From: Haloterrigena sp. KLK7
GTDB taxonomy: Archaea > Halobacteriota > Halobacteria > Halobacteriales > Natrialbaceae
Length of the DNA stretch: 64,000 nucleotides
Direction of reading: 5' to 3'
Assembly (NCBI RefSeq): GCF_037914945.1
Contig: NZ_CP149787.1
Location: 62,001-126,000, forward strand
The translations under genes were made by a program, and so were the position numbers. The notes under the pieces were generated by a model. The model saw only the letters and a list, made by a program, of their open reading frames with translations. It was not told the DNA's origin and made no database searches. Of this stretch, positions 1-9,059 are shown in pieces. Within the stretch, counting starts at the first letter, position 1. Each line of letters starts with the position of its first letter.

Positions 1-2
1 TG

Positions 3-1421
3 CGCCGGACCGAGGGCTCACTCTCGAACTACGACAACTACTACCACCCGGAGCTCCAGGAGGTGCTCACCGAGCAGGCCCAGACGACCGATCGCGCCGA
101 ACGCGAGGAACTCGTCGACCGGGCACAGGAGCTCTTCGCCGAGGACGTCGGGGGGCTCATCACGCTCTTCCCGAACATCATCACGGCGGTGAACACGGAG
201 CGGTGGACCGGCTACGTGGAGACGCCGGGGAACGGCCCGACGATGGACTCGTTCGTCTGGACCGAGGTCAACCTCCAGCCCGAGACGGACAGCCGAACCT
301 ACGTCAAGGGCGTCACCACGTCGATGAACTCGCTGAACCTGCCGTGGGCCGCCGGCGGCGCGGAGGCCAAGCGACTCACGTTCATCTACGACGGCCTGTT
401 CGACGCGACGCCCGACCTCGACGTGGTGCCCGCGCTCGCGACCGGCGGCGGGTTCGTCGACGACACGACCGTCGAACTCGAGCTCCGCGAGGGCGTCGAG
501 TGGCACGATGGCGAGGCGTTCACCGCCGAGGACGTGAAGTTCACCGTCGAACTGTACGACGAATACGCATCGACGAGTCAGGTGCCGTTCTACGAGCCGA
601 TCGAGTCGGTCGAGGTCCTCGGGGATCACGAGGTGCGGTTCAACCTGTCGAACCCCGACGCGTCGTTCATGACCCAGCGGCTCGTCCGGAGCGTCATACT
701 CCCGAAACATCGGTGGGAGGACGTCGACAACCCGTCCCAGCACAATCCGGATGCGCCCGTCGGAACCGGCCCCTTCCAGTTCGAGAACTGGGAGCAGGGG
801 ACCCGGTTCGAGGCCACGCGCAACGACGGCCACTGGATGTTCGACGACGACTGGCGGGCCGACGCCCTCGGCGACCAGGCCGAGCGCGGCCCCGGCGTCG
901 AGAGCGTCATCTGGATCAACGTGAGCAACGTCGACGCGCTGATCGGCTCGCTCCAGAGCGGGTCGATCGACGCCATCGGGACGAACCTCTCGGACCTGCA
1001 GGCCGACCGCGCGGCCAACGCGGACGGAATCGAGAAAATGTCGACCGGGAGCTACGCGCCGCTGGACACGAAGCTCATGTTCTCCTGTCCGCCGATCCGG
1101 GACAAGGAGTTCCGCATCGCGCTGGCGAAGGCGGTCGACTCGAAGGGGTTCGTCGAGGACTTCCTTCAGGGTCAGGCGACGGTGCCGGCCGGCGAGAACC
1201 CGATCTCGTCGCTCACCCAGTGGCACAACCCCGATACGACCGACTACAGCTACGACGTCGAGGAAGCCAAGAACGTCCTCGAGCGAGCGGGCTACACCTG
1301 GGACGACGACGACAATCTGCGCTTCCCCAACGGCGAGGCGTGGAGCGCGTTCGTCGAACGAATCCAGCCCGAGAACACTCACAAACGCCGCGAGGAACTC
1401 GGTCAACCCGACTTCTCATGA
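3..1421 (+). CDS. ABC transporter substrate-binding protein, family 5, tandem-domain (5' end missing)
   Basis: Extracellular solute-binding protein of the oligopeptide/nickel (SBP_bac_5) class that should deliver substrate to the permeases encoded just downstream. The frame is open from the left edge, so the start lies outside; 472 residues are visible. The first ~90 resemble the C-terminal end of one binding protein (acidic helix, then NTERWTGYV). From about residue 100 a second unit starts, with the family hallmarks FIYDGLFD, GVEWHDGEAFTAEDVKF and GTGPFQF. This second unit stops after the helix around NVLERAGYTWDDD, without the usual C-terminal return into lobe I. The signal peptide is outside the window. 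A gap of about 187 bases precedes the permease gene. Substrate cannot be told from sequence. Confidence 0.85.
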   Translation, partial: RRTEGSLSNYDNYYHPELQEVLTEQAQTTDRAEREELVDRAQELFAEDVGGLITLFPNIITAVNTERWTGYVETPGNGPTMDSFVWTEVNLQPETDSRTYVKGVTTSMNSLNLPWAAGGAEAKRLTFIYDGLFDATPDLDVVPALATGGGFVDDTTVELELREGVEWHDGEAFTAEDVKFTVELYDEYASTSQVPFYEPIESVEVLGDHEVRFNLSNPDASFMTQRLVRSVILPKHRWEDVDNPSQHNPDAPVGTGPFQFENWEQGTRFEATRNDGHWMFDDDWRADALGDQAERGPGVESVIWINVSNVDALIGSLQSGSIDAIGTNLSDLQADRAANADGIEKMSTGSYAPLDTKLMFSCPPIRDKEFRIALAKAVDSKGFVEDFLQGQATVPAGENPISSLTQWHNPDTTDYSYDVEEAKNVLERAGYTWDDDDNLRFPNGEAWSAFVERIQPENTHKRREELGQPDFS

Positions 1422-1608
1422 ACAACCAGTACCCAATGCATCACACCACAGCCCGTTTCCCGCGAACCCCGCGGGAGCGGAACCGATTCGAGGCGAACCG
1501 ACACCCCGACCGCGCCGCCGCTCGAGCCGATGGCACGTCCCTCGAGCGCGGCGACGTCGGTGCGACGAAGCGGCCGGCGACCGAGCGCGATACCGCGGGT
1601 GAGAGCCG

Positions 1609-2604
1609 ATGAGCAAGTTCCAGCGGTTCCTGCTCAAGCGGCTCGCGATCTCCGTCCTGCTGACGCTGATCGCGGTCTCGGTCATCTTCGTCGTCCTGCG
1701 GCTCCTGCCGGGGAGTCCCTTCGAGGCGCTCGTGACCTCGGGGAACTTAAACCAGGAACAGATCGACGAGATCCGGGCGATGTACGGCCTCGATCAGTCG
1801 ATCTGGGCCCAGTACGTCAACTACCTCGGGAGCCTGCTGACCTTCCAGTTCGGCTACTCGATCCTGCGGAGCCAGCCGGTCTGGGACGTCCTCGAGCCGC
1901 GGCTGATCAACTCGCTGATCCTGCTGGTACCCGCGCTGGTGACGACGGCGATCCTGAGTTCGGTGCTGGGCATGTACGCCGGCTGGAACCGAGGGAGCCG
2001 CCTCGAGAAGTTCAGCATCGTCTCGACGACGCTGCTGCGCTCGACGCCCGTCTTCATCACGGCGATCTTCTTCATCATCGTCTTCGCCTACAACCTCGAG
2101 ATCGTGCCCGCGCTCGGGATGCGGTCGATCCGAGCGACGCCGGACGGGTACATCGAGACGTTCGCCTCGCTGGACTTCCTCCATCACTACATCCTCCCGT
2201 TCACCGTCGCCGTCCTCTACTACAGCGGCGACTTCCTGTTGCTCGCCCGCAACGGCGTCGTCGAGAAGCGGGGCTCGGAGTTCCTCAAGCTCCACCGGGC
2301 GAAGGGGCTCTCGGAGATGGAGCAGCTGGCCCGCGCTGGCCGCAACTCGATGCTGCCCATCCTGACCTACTTCACGCTGCGGCTGGGCATGATCTTCCAG
2401 GGCCTGATCCTGCTCGAGGTCGTCTTCAGCTGGCCCGGTATCGGCCGCGAGCTCGTGTTGGCCATCCAGCAACAGGACTACCCGCTGGTTCAGGCCGCCG
2501 TCTTCATCATGGCGCTGGCGGTCATCATCGCGAACCTCGCCGCCGACGTCCTCTACGCGTACTTCGATCCGACCGTCTCGACGAACGGAGGTGGATCCGC
2601 ATGA
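1609..2604 (+). CDS. dppB: ABC transporter permease, DppB type
   Basis: Integral membrane subunit of a dipeptide/oligopeptide/nickel importer. The 331 residues begin with a hydrophobic helix (residues 9-30) followed by the GSPFEAL stretch typical of DppB N-termini. About six membrane segments are visible. The cytoplasmic EAA loop near residues 230-250 (RNSMLPILTYF) would contact the ATPase. The length is normal for the family. The stop codon overlaps the next start in an ATGA junction, so the two permeases should be translationally coupled. Function as permease is secure; the substrate is unknown. Confidence 0.93.
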   Translation: MSKFQRFLLKRLAISVLLTLIAVSVIFVVLRLLPGSPFEALVTSGNLNQEQIDEIRAMYGLDQSIWAQYVNYLGSLLTFQFGYSILRSQPVWDVLEPRLINSLILLVPALVTTAILSSVLGMYAGWNRGSRLEKFSIVSTTLLRSTPVFITAIFFIIVFAYNLEIVPALGMRSIRATPDGYIETFASLDFLHHYILPFTVAVLYYSGDFLLLARNGVVEKRGSEFLKLHRAKGLSEMEQLARAGRNSMLPILTYFTLRLGMIFQGLILLEVVFSWPGIGRELVLAIQQQDYPLVQAAVFIMALAVIIANLAADVLYAYFDPTVSTNGGGSA

Positions 2605-3521
2605 GCACCGAAACGAAACCCAAGGCGGAGCTGTACGAGCGCATCGACTCGCTGTGGACGACCGTCCGCGACCAGTTCGCGTTCCTGCGGGGGGACCCGC
2701 TGGCCTTCGGCGGCATGCTCGTCGTCGGGGCGTTCGTCTTCCTCGGGCTGTTCGGGCCGTTCCTGGCCCCTCACGACCCGATCGAACACACCGTCCGCGG
2801 CGACGGCGGCTCCGTGCTCCGGCTCGCCGCCCCGAGCGCGGACGCGTTCTTCGGGACGACTGCGTACGGGAAGGACGTGCTGAGCCAGTTCCTCGCCGGC
2901 GCGCGGCCGACGCTCATCGTCGGCCTGTTCGGCGGCCTGGGCACGGGCGCGCTCGGCTTCACCGTCGGCGTCGTCAGCGGCTACTACGGCGGCTGGGTCG
3001 ACGAGCTCCTGATGCGGCTGACCGACCTGACGTTCTCGCTGCCGTTCATGCCCATGGCGTTGCTGCTGCTGACGTTCATGACGCCGAACATCTGGCTGAT
3101 CACCGCGATCATCGCCGCCTTCCTCTGGAAGATGCCGGCGCGGGTCGTCCGCTCGGAGGTGCTCTCGGTCCGTGAACGGACGTTCGTCAAGTCCGCTCGA
3201 GCCAGCGGCGCGAGCGACCTGCGGACGATGCTGTACCACGTCGCGCCGAACGTCCTGCCGATCGGGTTCCTCTACACCGCCTACGGCGTCGCCTGGGCGA
3301 TCGCCGCGCAGGCGAGCCTGGCGTTCCTCGGCTTCGGCGACCCGACGATGACCAGCTGGGGCCGGATGCTCCGGCAGGTGTTCGCGTCGGGTAACATGCG
3401 CGTCGCGTGGTGGTGGGTGCTCCCGCCCGCTATCGGTATCGCTGCGATAACCACCTCGGTGTTCCTCATCGGCCGAGCCTACGAGGAAGTCATCAACCCC
3501 GAAATCCAGACCGACCAATGA
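2601..3521 (+). CDS. dppC: ABC transporter permease, DppC type
   Basis: Second permease of the importer, 306 residues, starting at the ATG inside the ATGA overlap with dppB. A cytoplasmic N-terminus leads into a first helix (about residues 35-55) and then the APHDPIE and FGTTAYGKDVLSQ motifs that mark DppC. The BPD_transp_1 core follows, with an EAA-type loop around RASGASDLRTMLYHV. An upstream in-frame extension exists but it is only the shadow of dppB, so the ATG at the overlap is preferred. It again ends in an ATGA overlap with the ATPase gene. Normal length for DppC. Confidence 0.93.
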   Translation: MSTETKPKAELYERIDSLWTTVRDQFAFLRGDPLAFGGMLVVGAFVFLGLFGPFLAPHDPIEHTVRGDGGSVLRLAAPSADAFFGTTAYGKDVLSQFLAGARPTLIVGLFGGLGTGALGFTVGVVSGYYGGWVDELLMRLTDLTFSLPFMPMALLLLTFMTPNIWLITAIIAAFLWKMPARVVRSEVLSVRERTFVKSARASGASDLRTMLYHVAPNVLPIGFLYTAYGVAWAIAAQASLAFLGFGDPTMTSWGRMLRQVFASGNMRVAWWWVLPPAIGIAAITTSVFLIGRAYEEVINPEIQTDQ

Positions 3522-5620
3522 CGCTACTCAACGTCGAAAACCTCAAAGTCACGTACGCGACCGACGACGAACCAGTCCACGCCGTCAACGACGTCTCGTT
3601 CAGTATCGACGAGGGCGTCAACTACGGCCTCGCCGGCGAGTCCGGCTCCGGGAAGTCCACCGTCGCGGAGGCGCTGCTGGGGCTGCTCCCGGGGAACGGC
3701 ACCGTCGAGGGCGGAACGATCGAGTTCAACGGGACGGACCTCACGTCGCTCTCGGAGGCCGAACGGCGAGACGTCCTCTGGGAGGACATCGCCTACATTC
3801 CCCAGAGCGCGATGGACTCGCTCGATCCCGTGATGTCGACCGGCGACCAGATCGCGCAGGCGATCCACACCCACCGCAACGTCTCGGATGCGAAGGCGCG
3901 CGACCGCGTCCGCGAACTCTTCGAGATCGTCGGCCTCGATCCAGACCGGATCGACGACTACCCACACGAGTTCTCCGGCGGGATGCGCCAGCGGGTGACC
4001 ATCGCGATGGCGCTGGCCCTCGAGCCCGACCTCATCATCGCCGACGAGCCGACGACCGGGCTGGACGTCATCGTCCAGGACAAGATCATCGACAAGATCT
4101 TAGAGATCCAGGAGCGGATGGACAGCTCCCTGCTGTTGATCACCCACGAGATCGGCGTCATCGCCGAGACCTGCGACGAACTCTCGATCCTCTACGGCGG
4201 GAAGGTGATGGAGCAGGGCAGCGTCGACAACGTGCTCGTCAACCCCACCAACCCCTACACGATGGGGCTGAAGAACTCCTTCCCCGAGATCGACGAGGAG
4301 GACGGAGACCCCGTCGCGATCCCCGGCTCGCCGCCGAACCTGAACCGAGAGCCGACGGCCTGCGTGTTTCGGGACCGGTGTCCGTTCGCCACGGACGAGT
4401 GCGGGGAGTCGCATCCGGACCTGGTCGATCTCCCCAACCGCAACCACCGCTCGGCCTGCCACCGCGTCAAGGAGGCGGCCCAGCTCCGACGGGACGCCGT
4501 CGAGCCGGAGACGTGGGGCATCCCCGACGAGGGCGACGCCGACTCCGACCGCGGCGAGGTCGTCCTCGAGACCGACGAGCTGGAGAAACACTACGAGCAG
4601 AGCCAGCCGCTGCTGGACAAGTTCCGCGGCGAGGACCCCGACCACGTGAAGGCGGTCGACGGCGTCTCGCTGTCGGTCCGCCGCTCGGAGGTGCTCGGCG
4701 TCGCCGGCGAGTCCGGCTGCGGGAAGTCGACGCTCGGCGAGACGATGGCCCTGCTCGAGGATCCCACCGGCGGCGAGCTGACGTTCGACGGGGAGCCCTA
4801 CGAGTACTACCAGGACGGCAACCTCCAGGAGTTCCGGCGGAAGGTCCAGATCATCTTCCAGGACCCCTTCGACTCGCTGAACCCGCGCCAGACCGTCCGC
4901 AAGCTCGTCGGCGAGCCGCTGACGATCCACGACTACCGCACCGACGAGAAGGAACAGGCGATCGTCGAGACGTTGGAGAAGGTCGGGCTGACCCCCGCCG
5001 AGAAGTTCCTCGATAGCTACCCCCACGAGCTCTCCGGTGGACAGCGCCAGCGCGTGGCGGTCGCCAAGGCGCTCGTGCTGGACCCCGACTTCCTGATCTG
5101 CGACGAACCGGCGTCGATGCTCGACGTCTCGCTGAAGGTCAACCTGCTGAACCTGCTGCGCGGGCTGGCCGACGCCGAGGACATCGGGATCGTCTACATC
5201 TCCCACGACCTCGCGAGCCTGGTGCAGGTCTCGGATCGACTGGCGATCATGTACCTCGGACGGATCATCGAGGAGGGCGACGTCGACCGGATCGCGGCCC
5301 GACCGAAACACCCCTACACCGCGTCGCTGCTGTCGGCCGCACCCGAGAAGGATCCGACCGCGGATCGGACTCGCGTCCTGCTCGAGGGCGAGCCGCCGGA
5401 CCCGGTCGATCTCCCCTCCGGCTGCGCGTTCGCCCCGCGGTGTCCGAAGGCCCGGGAGTCGTGTCGGGAGGCCGAACCGGCCATCGACGAGACCGGCGAC
5501 GAGAGCCACCGGGCGGCGTGTTACTTCCCTGAGGACGAGGACGGACCGGCCGCGACGGAGGCGGCCGCGCCGGACGACGAGTTCCCGTCCTCGGCGAACA
5601 CCGATTCGGTAGGTGACTGA
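3518..5620 (+). CDS. ABC transporter ATP-binding protein, DppD-DppF fusion
   Basis: Energy-coupling subunit of the importer. One chain of 700 residues holds two complete ATPase domains where many bacteria have two genes. Domain 1 has Walker A GESGSGKST (40-48), signature FSGGMRQRV (152-160) and Walker B DLIIADEP (171-178). Domain 2 has Walker A GESGCGKST (about 397-405), signature LSGGQRQRV (about 504) and Walker B DFLICDEP (about 523). Each domain ends in the oligopeptide-ATPase C-terminal extension with a cysteine motif (CVFRDRCPF near 281; CAFAPRCPK near 635). All catalytic motifs look intact, so both sites should hydrolyse ATP. The last ~30 residues are an acidic low-complexity tail. Confidence 0.93.
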   Translation: MTLLNVENLKVTYATDDEPVHAVNDVSFSIDEGVNYGLAGESGSGKSTVAEALLGLLPGNGTVEGGTIEFNGTDLTSLSEAERRDVLWEDIAYIPQSAMDSLDPVMSTGDQIAQAIHTHRNVSDAKARDRVRELFEIVGLDPDRIDDYPHEFSGGMRQRVTIAMALALEPDLIIADEPTTGLDVIVQDKIIDKILEIQERMDSSLLLITHEIGVIAETCDELSILYGGKVMEQGSVDNVLVNPTNPYTMGLKNSFPEIDEEDGDPVAIPGSPPNLNREPTACVFRDRCPFATDECGESHPDLVDLPNRNHRSACHRVKEAAQLRRDAVEPETWGIPDEGDADSDRGEVVLETDELEKHYEQSQPLLDKFRGEDPDHVKAVDGVSLSVRRSEVLGVAGESGCGKSTLGETMALLEDPTGGELTFDGEPYEYYQDGNLQEFRRKVQIIFQDPFDSLNPRQTVRKLVGEPLTIHDYRTDEKEQAIVETLEKVGLTPAEKFLDSYPHELSGGQRQRVAVAKALVLDPDFLICDEPASMLDVSLKVNLLNLLRGLADAEDIGIVYISHDLASLVQVSDRLAIMYLGRIIEEGDVDRIAARPKHPYTASLLSAAPEKDPTADRTRVLLEGEPPDPVDLPSGCAFAPRCPKARESCREAEPAIDETGDESHRAACYFPEDEDGPAATEAAAPDDEFPSSANTDSVGD

Positions 5621-5625
5621 TCGGT

Positions 5626-6996
5626 ATGTCCGGCCTCGAGGCGACTACGGTGCTGGCAAACGTGGGCAGCCCGGCAGCCGCATCTGATATCGTCGGTTTC
5701 GACCCGTCGACGAACCTCGTGGCCGCCGCCGGCGTCGCGACGCTGCTGGTGTTGCTGGTCCTGTCGGGGTTCTTCTCGTCGGCCGAGATCGCGATGTTCT
5801 CGCTGGCCCAGCACCGCATCGAGGCGCTGGTCGAGGACGGCGCGCCCGGTGCCCAGACCGTGCGGGCGCTCAAGGAGGACCCCCACCGGCTGCTGGTGAC
5901 GATCCTCGTCGGCAACAACCTCGTCAACATCGCGATGTCCTCGATCGCGACGGGACTGTTCGCGATGTACACGAGCCAGGGACGGGCGATGCTGGCGGCG
6001 ACGTTCGGCGTGACGGCCGTCGTCCTGCTGTTCGGCGAGAGCGCGCCGAAGTCCTACGCCATCGAGAACACCGAATCGTGGGCGCTTTCGGTCGCCCGCC
6101 CGCTCAAACTCTCGGAGTTCGCACTGTTCCCGCTCGTGGTCACGTTCGACGCGCTGACCCGCGTGGTCAACCGACTGACCGGCGGCACGGCCGTCGAGGA
6201 GTCGTACGTCACCCGCGACGAGATCCGGGAGCTGATCCGGACCGGCGAGAGCGAAGGCGTCATCGAGGCCGACGAGCGCGAGATGCTCCAGCGCGTGTTC
6301 CGGTTCAACGACACCATCGCGAAGGAGGTCATGACGCCGCGGCTGGACGTGACTGCAGTCAGCCGAGAAGCGACCGTCGACGAGGCCGTCGCGAAGTGCG
6401 TCGAGAGCGGGCACACCCGCCTGCCGGTGTACGACGGCGATCTCGACACCGTCGTCGGCGTCGTCGAGCTCGGCGACCTCGTCGGTGGTCGCGAGTCGAC
6501 CGATGACGGCTCGCTCGAGGCCCACGTCGAGGAGACGCTGCACGTCCCCGAGAGCAAGCAGGTCGACGACCTGTTCCGCGAGATGCGCCAACAGCGCGTC
6601 GAGCAGGTCGTCGTCATCGACGAGTTCGGGACGACGGAGGGGATCGTCACCACCGAGGACATCGTCGAGGCGGTCGTCGGCGAAATCCTCGAGACCCAGG
6701 AGGACGACCCGATCGAGACCGTCGACGAGCGGACGGTCAGGGTCGACGGCGAGGTGAACATCGAGGCCGTCAACGACGTCACCGGCGTCGAGTTCCCGGA
6801 GGGCGAGGAGTTCGAGACGATCGCCGGCTTCGTCTTCAACCGCGCCGGCCGACTGGTCGAACCCGGCGAGACGTTCGCCTACGACGGCGCCGAACTGACC
6901 GTGGAGCGCGTCGACGACACGCGCATCAGGCGAGTGCGTATCAGCGAGTCGGATCCGTCGGCAGCGGACGGTTCCGGTGTCGCGGCCTCGAGTTAG
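5626..6996 (+). CDS. CNNM/CorC-type membrane protein with CBS pair
   Basis: Membrane protein of the CNNM/hemolysin-C-like family, linked in other organisms to Mg2+ or Co2+ efflux. Its 456 residues show an N-terminal DUF21 transmembrane domain (about 30-190), including FFSSAEIAMFSL and NNLVNIA. Two CBS domains follow (about 225-345; VMTPRLDV and VVVIDEFGTTEGIVT), then a C-terminal CorC_HlyC domain (about 355-440; GEVNIEAVNDVTG). The start codon lies only 5 bases after the transporter ATPase stop, so it may be co-transcribed with the ABC operon, although no functional link is known. The ion specificity is not determined by sequence. Confidence 0.9.
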   Translation: MSGLEATTVLANVGSPAAASDIVGFDPSTNLVAAAGVATLLVLLVLSGFFSSAEIAMFSLAQHRIEALVEDGAPGAQTVRALKEDPHRLLVTILVGNNLVNIAMSSIATGLFAMYTSQGRAMLAATFGVTAVVLLFGESAPKSYAIENTESWALSVARPLKLSEFALFPLVVTFDALTRVVNRLTGGTAVEESYVTRDEIRELIRTGESEGVIEADEREMLQRVFRFNDTIAKEVMTPRLDVTAVSREATVDEAVAKCVESGHTRLPVYDGDLDTVVGVVELGDLVGGRESTDDGSLEAHVEETLHVPESKQVDDLFREMRQQRVEQVVVIDEFGTTEGIVTTEDIVEAVVGEILETQEDDPIETVDERTVRVDGEVNIEAVNDVTGVEFPEGEEFETIAGFVFNRAGRLVEPGETFAYDGAELTVERVDDTRIRRVRISESDPSAADGSGVAASS

Positions 6997-7152
6997 CGGT
7001 CGATTTTCTCCGGCCCGTTGGATGTGGTCACTCTATTCGGTTACATCGGACGATCGGGTCGCGGCCGACTGATCCGTCTCACGAAGGACGGACGTCTATC
7101 GAAGACACGCGGCGGGAACCAGGGCTCTCGGATCCAAGACGGGATCGACCGC

Positions 7153-7902
7153 TCAGACCCAGCCCCAGCGCATGTAGACCATGACGACGATGATCGCCAG
7201 CTGGAACCCGCCCTGGACCGCGCTGAGTTTCGCGTTGCGCATCCCGTAGTAGCTGATCACGTCCGGATCGGGATTGGCCGAGACCATCTCGAGGTAGATC
7301 CGCGCCTCACCGGGGAGGAGCACGCCGAAACCGAGCACGGTGAGGACGGTGACGATCGCGAGCGCGAGCATGATCGATGGGCTCGTCGGTGCAAAGTCGG
7401 GCAGCGTCGTGGCGAGGTACGCGACGTGGGCGACTGCGGCGACCCCGAGGACGGCCAGCCAGCGGCGGTCGCGAAGGGCGTCGAACTGGTGGCCGATCAG
7501 AAGGAGCGCTGGAAGGACCGACGCCGTCGAGAACACCGCGATCCACGGGTGAGCGGGATCGAACATTCCCATCCGCATCGCGAGCGAGATCCCGCCGAAG
7601 ATCGTCACGACGGCGAGCGTCGGCATCAGAAACGTCATCTTCGGGGTAAACCGCTCGAAGACGCTCGCCCGTTCCGAGGTCTCGAGGCCCCCGAGAACCG
7701 GCCCGAGCACGAGCGCCATGAACAGGTCGATCCCCGTCCAGAGGACGCCCGCCATGACGTGGACGTAGGTGTGGTGCTCGAGGGTTCCGAACTGGGTGGC
7801 GTAGACGAGCGCCGCGATCGGGACGAGGACCGCGCCGACGGCGAACGCCGGATTCGCTCGGTGTCCCATTCCCCTGACCGTACCGTTGACAGTCGCTCCC
7901 AT
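7153..7902 (-). CDS. Polytopic membrane protein, CopD/DUF2269-like
   Basis: A 249-residue protein with about seven hydrophobic segments. It carries a His-rich start to the second helix (EHHTYVHVMAGVLWTG) and further membrane helices ending in MVYMRWGWV. The HVMAGVLWTG pattern recalls the histidine-bearing helices of CopD and DUF2269 membrane proteins, but I cannot assign a ligand or reaction. It is transcribed towards the CNNM gene (convergent). The start follows a short GC-rich leader and an earlier ATG is not available in frame nearby. Conserved haloarchaeal membrane protein of unknown role. Confidence 0.75.
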   Translation of the reverse strand: MGATVNGTVRGMGHRANPAFAVGAVLVPIAALVYATQFGTLEHHTYVHVMAGVLWTGIDLFMALVLGPVLGGLETSERASVFERFTPKMTFLMPTLAVVTIFGGISLAMRMGMFDPAHPWIAVFSTASVLPALLLIGHQFDALRDRRWLAVLGVAAVAHVAYLATTLPDFAPTSPSIMLALAIVTVLTVLGFGVLLPGEARIYLEMVSANPDPDVISYYGMRNAKLSAVQGGFQLAIIVVMVYMRWGWV

Positions 7903-8182
7903 ACCATCTCGAAGCGGGCGGGATCGGGATAAAAGTCATTGCTGAGCGGAATCTCAATCGGAGCGACGTCGGTGTCGGTGCCAGCTATCACAGCCACAGT
8001 TCTCGTCGCTGACTCGAGTTGTACGTCTGTGACTGGGGCGGATGGAACGATCTCGAGACCTTCCTCGAGCATTACAGGGGAAGCTACAGTCCCGAAGCAC
8101 AAAACGAGAGCGCGGTAGGGTCGGTTGGCTATGAGAGTCGTGTAATCACTGCATTGAGACACCGTTTCCTAGCCCCGTGTTC

Positions 8183-8811
8183 TTAGTTATCAATAACGAG
8201 TTCTTCGACGTGGCTAGCATTGAACTGACTTACAAACTTTTGAGAGAGATCCCGAAGGTGAGTGCGAGATCGCCGGTTGGCATTTGGCTGTGTCTGCTCA
8301 AGTCGAATTTTCTCGAAAAGATCGTGGAGAGCAACGTGATGCGTGTATGTCGGCTCTTCCCCAGGATCAGTCGCGGTGTGGAGTATCCAAACAAAACCGT
8401 CGGTAGCAATACCGCAAATCGGTCGGTCAGTAGCCATCTGCAGGTATTCGAACGACTCTTTTCGAGCGTTCTCGATTCGACCTGGTTTTTTCACTTCACC
8501 GAAATTCGTGACATCGAGGTTTAGTGCGGTGAAATCGGGATAACGGCCACCGAGTCCATTGAAGCCGGTTGGCTGGAATCGAGGCTCATACCCGAGAACC
8601 TGCATTACTGGATCGACAATGCACCCTCGATAAATCGTTCCGGCTTCTGTTCAAGTTCACTACCTTGGAGAACCGCACCCTCGAGAATAACCTTCGCAGC
8701 GTGCTTCTCCCCCGCCTGTTCATTCAGTACCCGAATGAACCGCTCAATAGCACGAACTAGATTTTGACTCCGTGCTTCGGTTTGAATATCAGATAGGTCG
8801 TCCTGCTCCAT
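8183..8811 (-). pseudogene. Frameshifted PD-(D/E)XK nuclease-like gene
   Basis: Two abutting reading frames look like one broken gene. The first (8811 down to 8605) encodes 68 residues ending PERFIEG then out-of-frame ALSIQ and stop. The second is usually started at 8605 (MQVLGYEPR), but its frame is open further upstream and reads CIVDPVMQVLGYEP directly after the FIEG point. Joining the two with one extra base near 8623 gives a continuous protein of about 209 residues. The second part contains RYPDF and, 13 residues on, FGEVKK, which fit the PD...ExK nuclease signature, followed by YLQMATDRP and GFVWILH. This resembles the N-terminal nuclease domain of type IIG/ISP restriction enzymes, but no methyltransferase part is present. 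The patch is visibly AT-richer than its neighbours, as expected for acquired DNA. Confidence 0.6.
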
Positions 8812-8885
8812 CGACTCATTGTCTACTTTTCTATCAAATTAACCTATTGGCAATGCTATCCCTGAAGCGCTTGAGGCGAGGGCGC

Positions 8886-8941
8886 CGGAACGCCGCCCGA
8901 AAGGTAGTTCCGGTGATCCGGAATGAATCTCGGAACTTCCG
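8886..8941. promoter_or_regulatory. Cluster of TTCCG/CGGAA repeats upstream of integrase
   Basis: Within 56 bases the pentamer CGGAA or its complement TTCCG occurs five times, at 8886-8890, 8908-8912, 8919-8923, 8931-8935 and 8937-8941. The copies form a perfect inverted repeat TTCCGG-TGAT-CCGGAA at 8908-8923 and a second CGGAA-C-TTCCG at 8931-8941. Repeated short sites beside a recombinase gene fit either integrase arm-type binding sites or a repressor array. This is inference; only the repeats are seen. Confidence 0.5.
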
Positions 8942-9013
8942 TGGGGACGACACCCCACGCACGGCAGGAGGTATCGCCAGCTAAAAGGTCTGACGACCGC
9001 CGCATCTGCGGCG
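8941..9013. repeat. Two further inverted repeats in the integrase upstream region
   Basis: GTGGGG at 8941-8946 pairs with CCCCAC at 8953-8958. CGCCGCA at 8998-9004 pairs with TGCGGCG at 9007-9013 over a two-base spacer. An A-rich TATA-like stretch (CTAAAAGG, about 8981-8988) lies between them, about 75 bases before the integrase ATG. The arrangement would suit operator sites around the promoter, but no experimental or family evidence is available here. Confidence 0.45.
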
Positions 9014-9059
9014 CTCGAGTAGACAGCGACGACGCTCAGTACGGGGGGCTCGAGAACGT

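Noticed and set aside
1530-2600. Long N-terminal extension of the DppC frame
   Set aside because: It is Arg/Pro-rich and lies over dppB in another frame; the ATG in the overlap is the natural start.
7635-8162. Minus-strand frame of 175 codons upstream of the membrane protein
   Set aside because: The first ~90 codons lack any similarity and the rest overlaps the membrane-protein gene in another frame; no gene called in 7903-8182.
7903-9059. Second attachment site for the integrase
   Set aside because: Looked for a copy of the tRNA-Ala 3' end on the left of the integrase by eye; none found.
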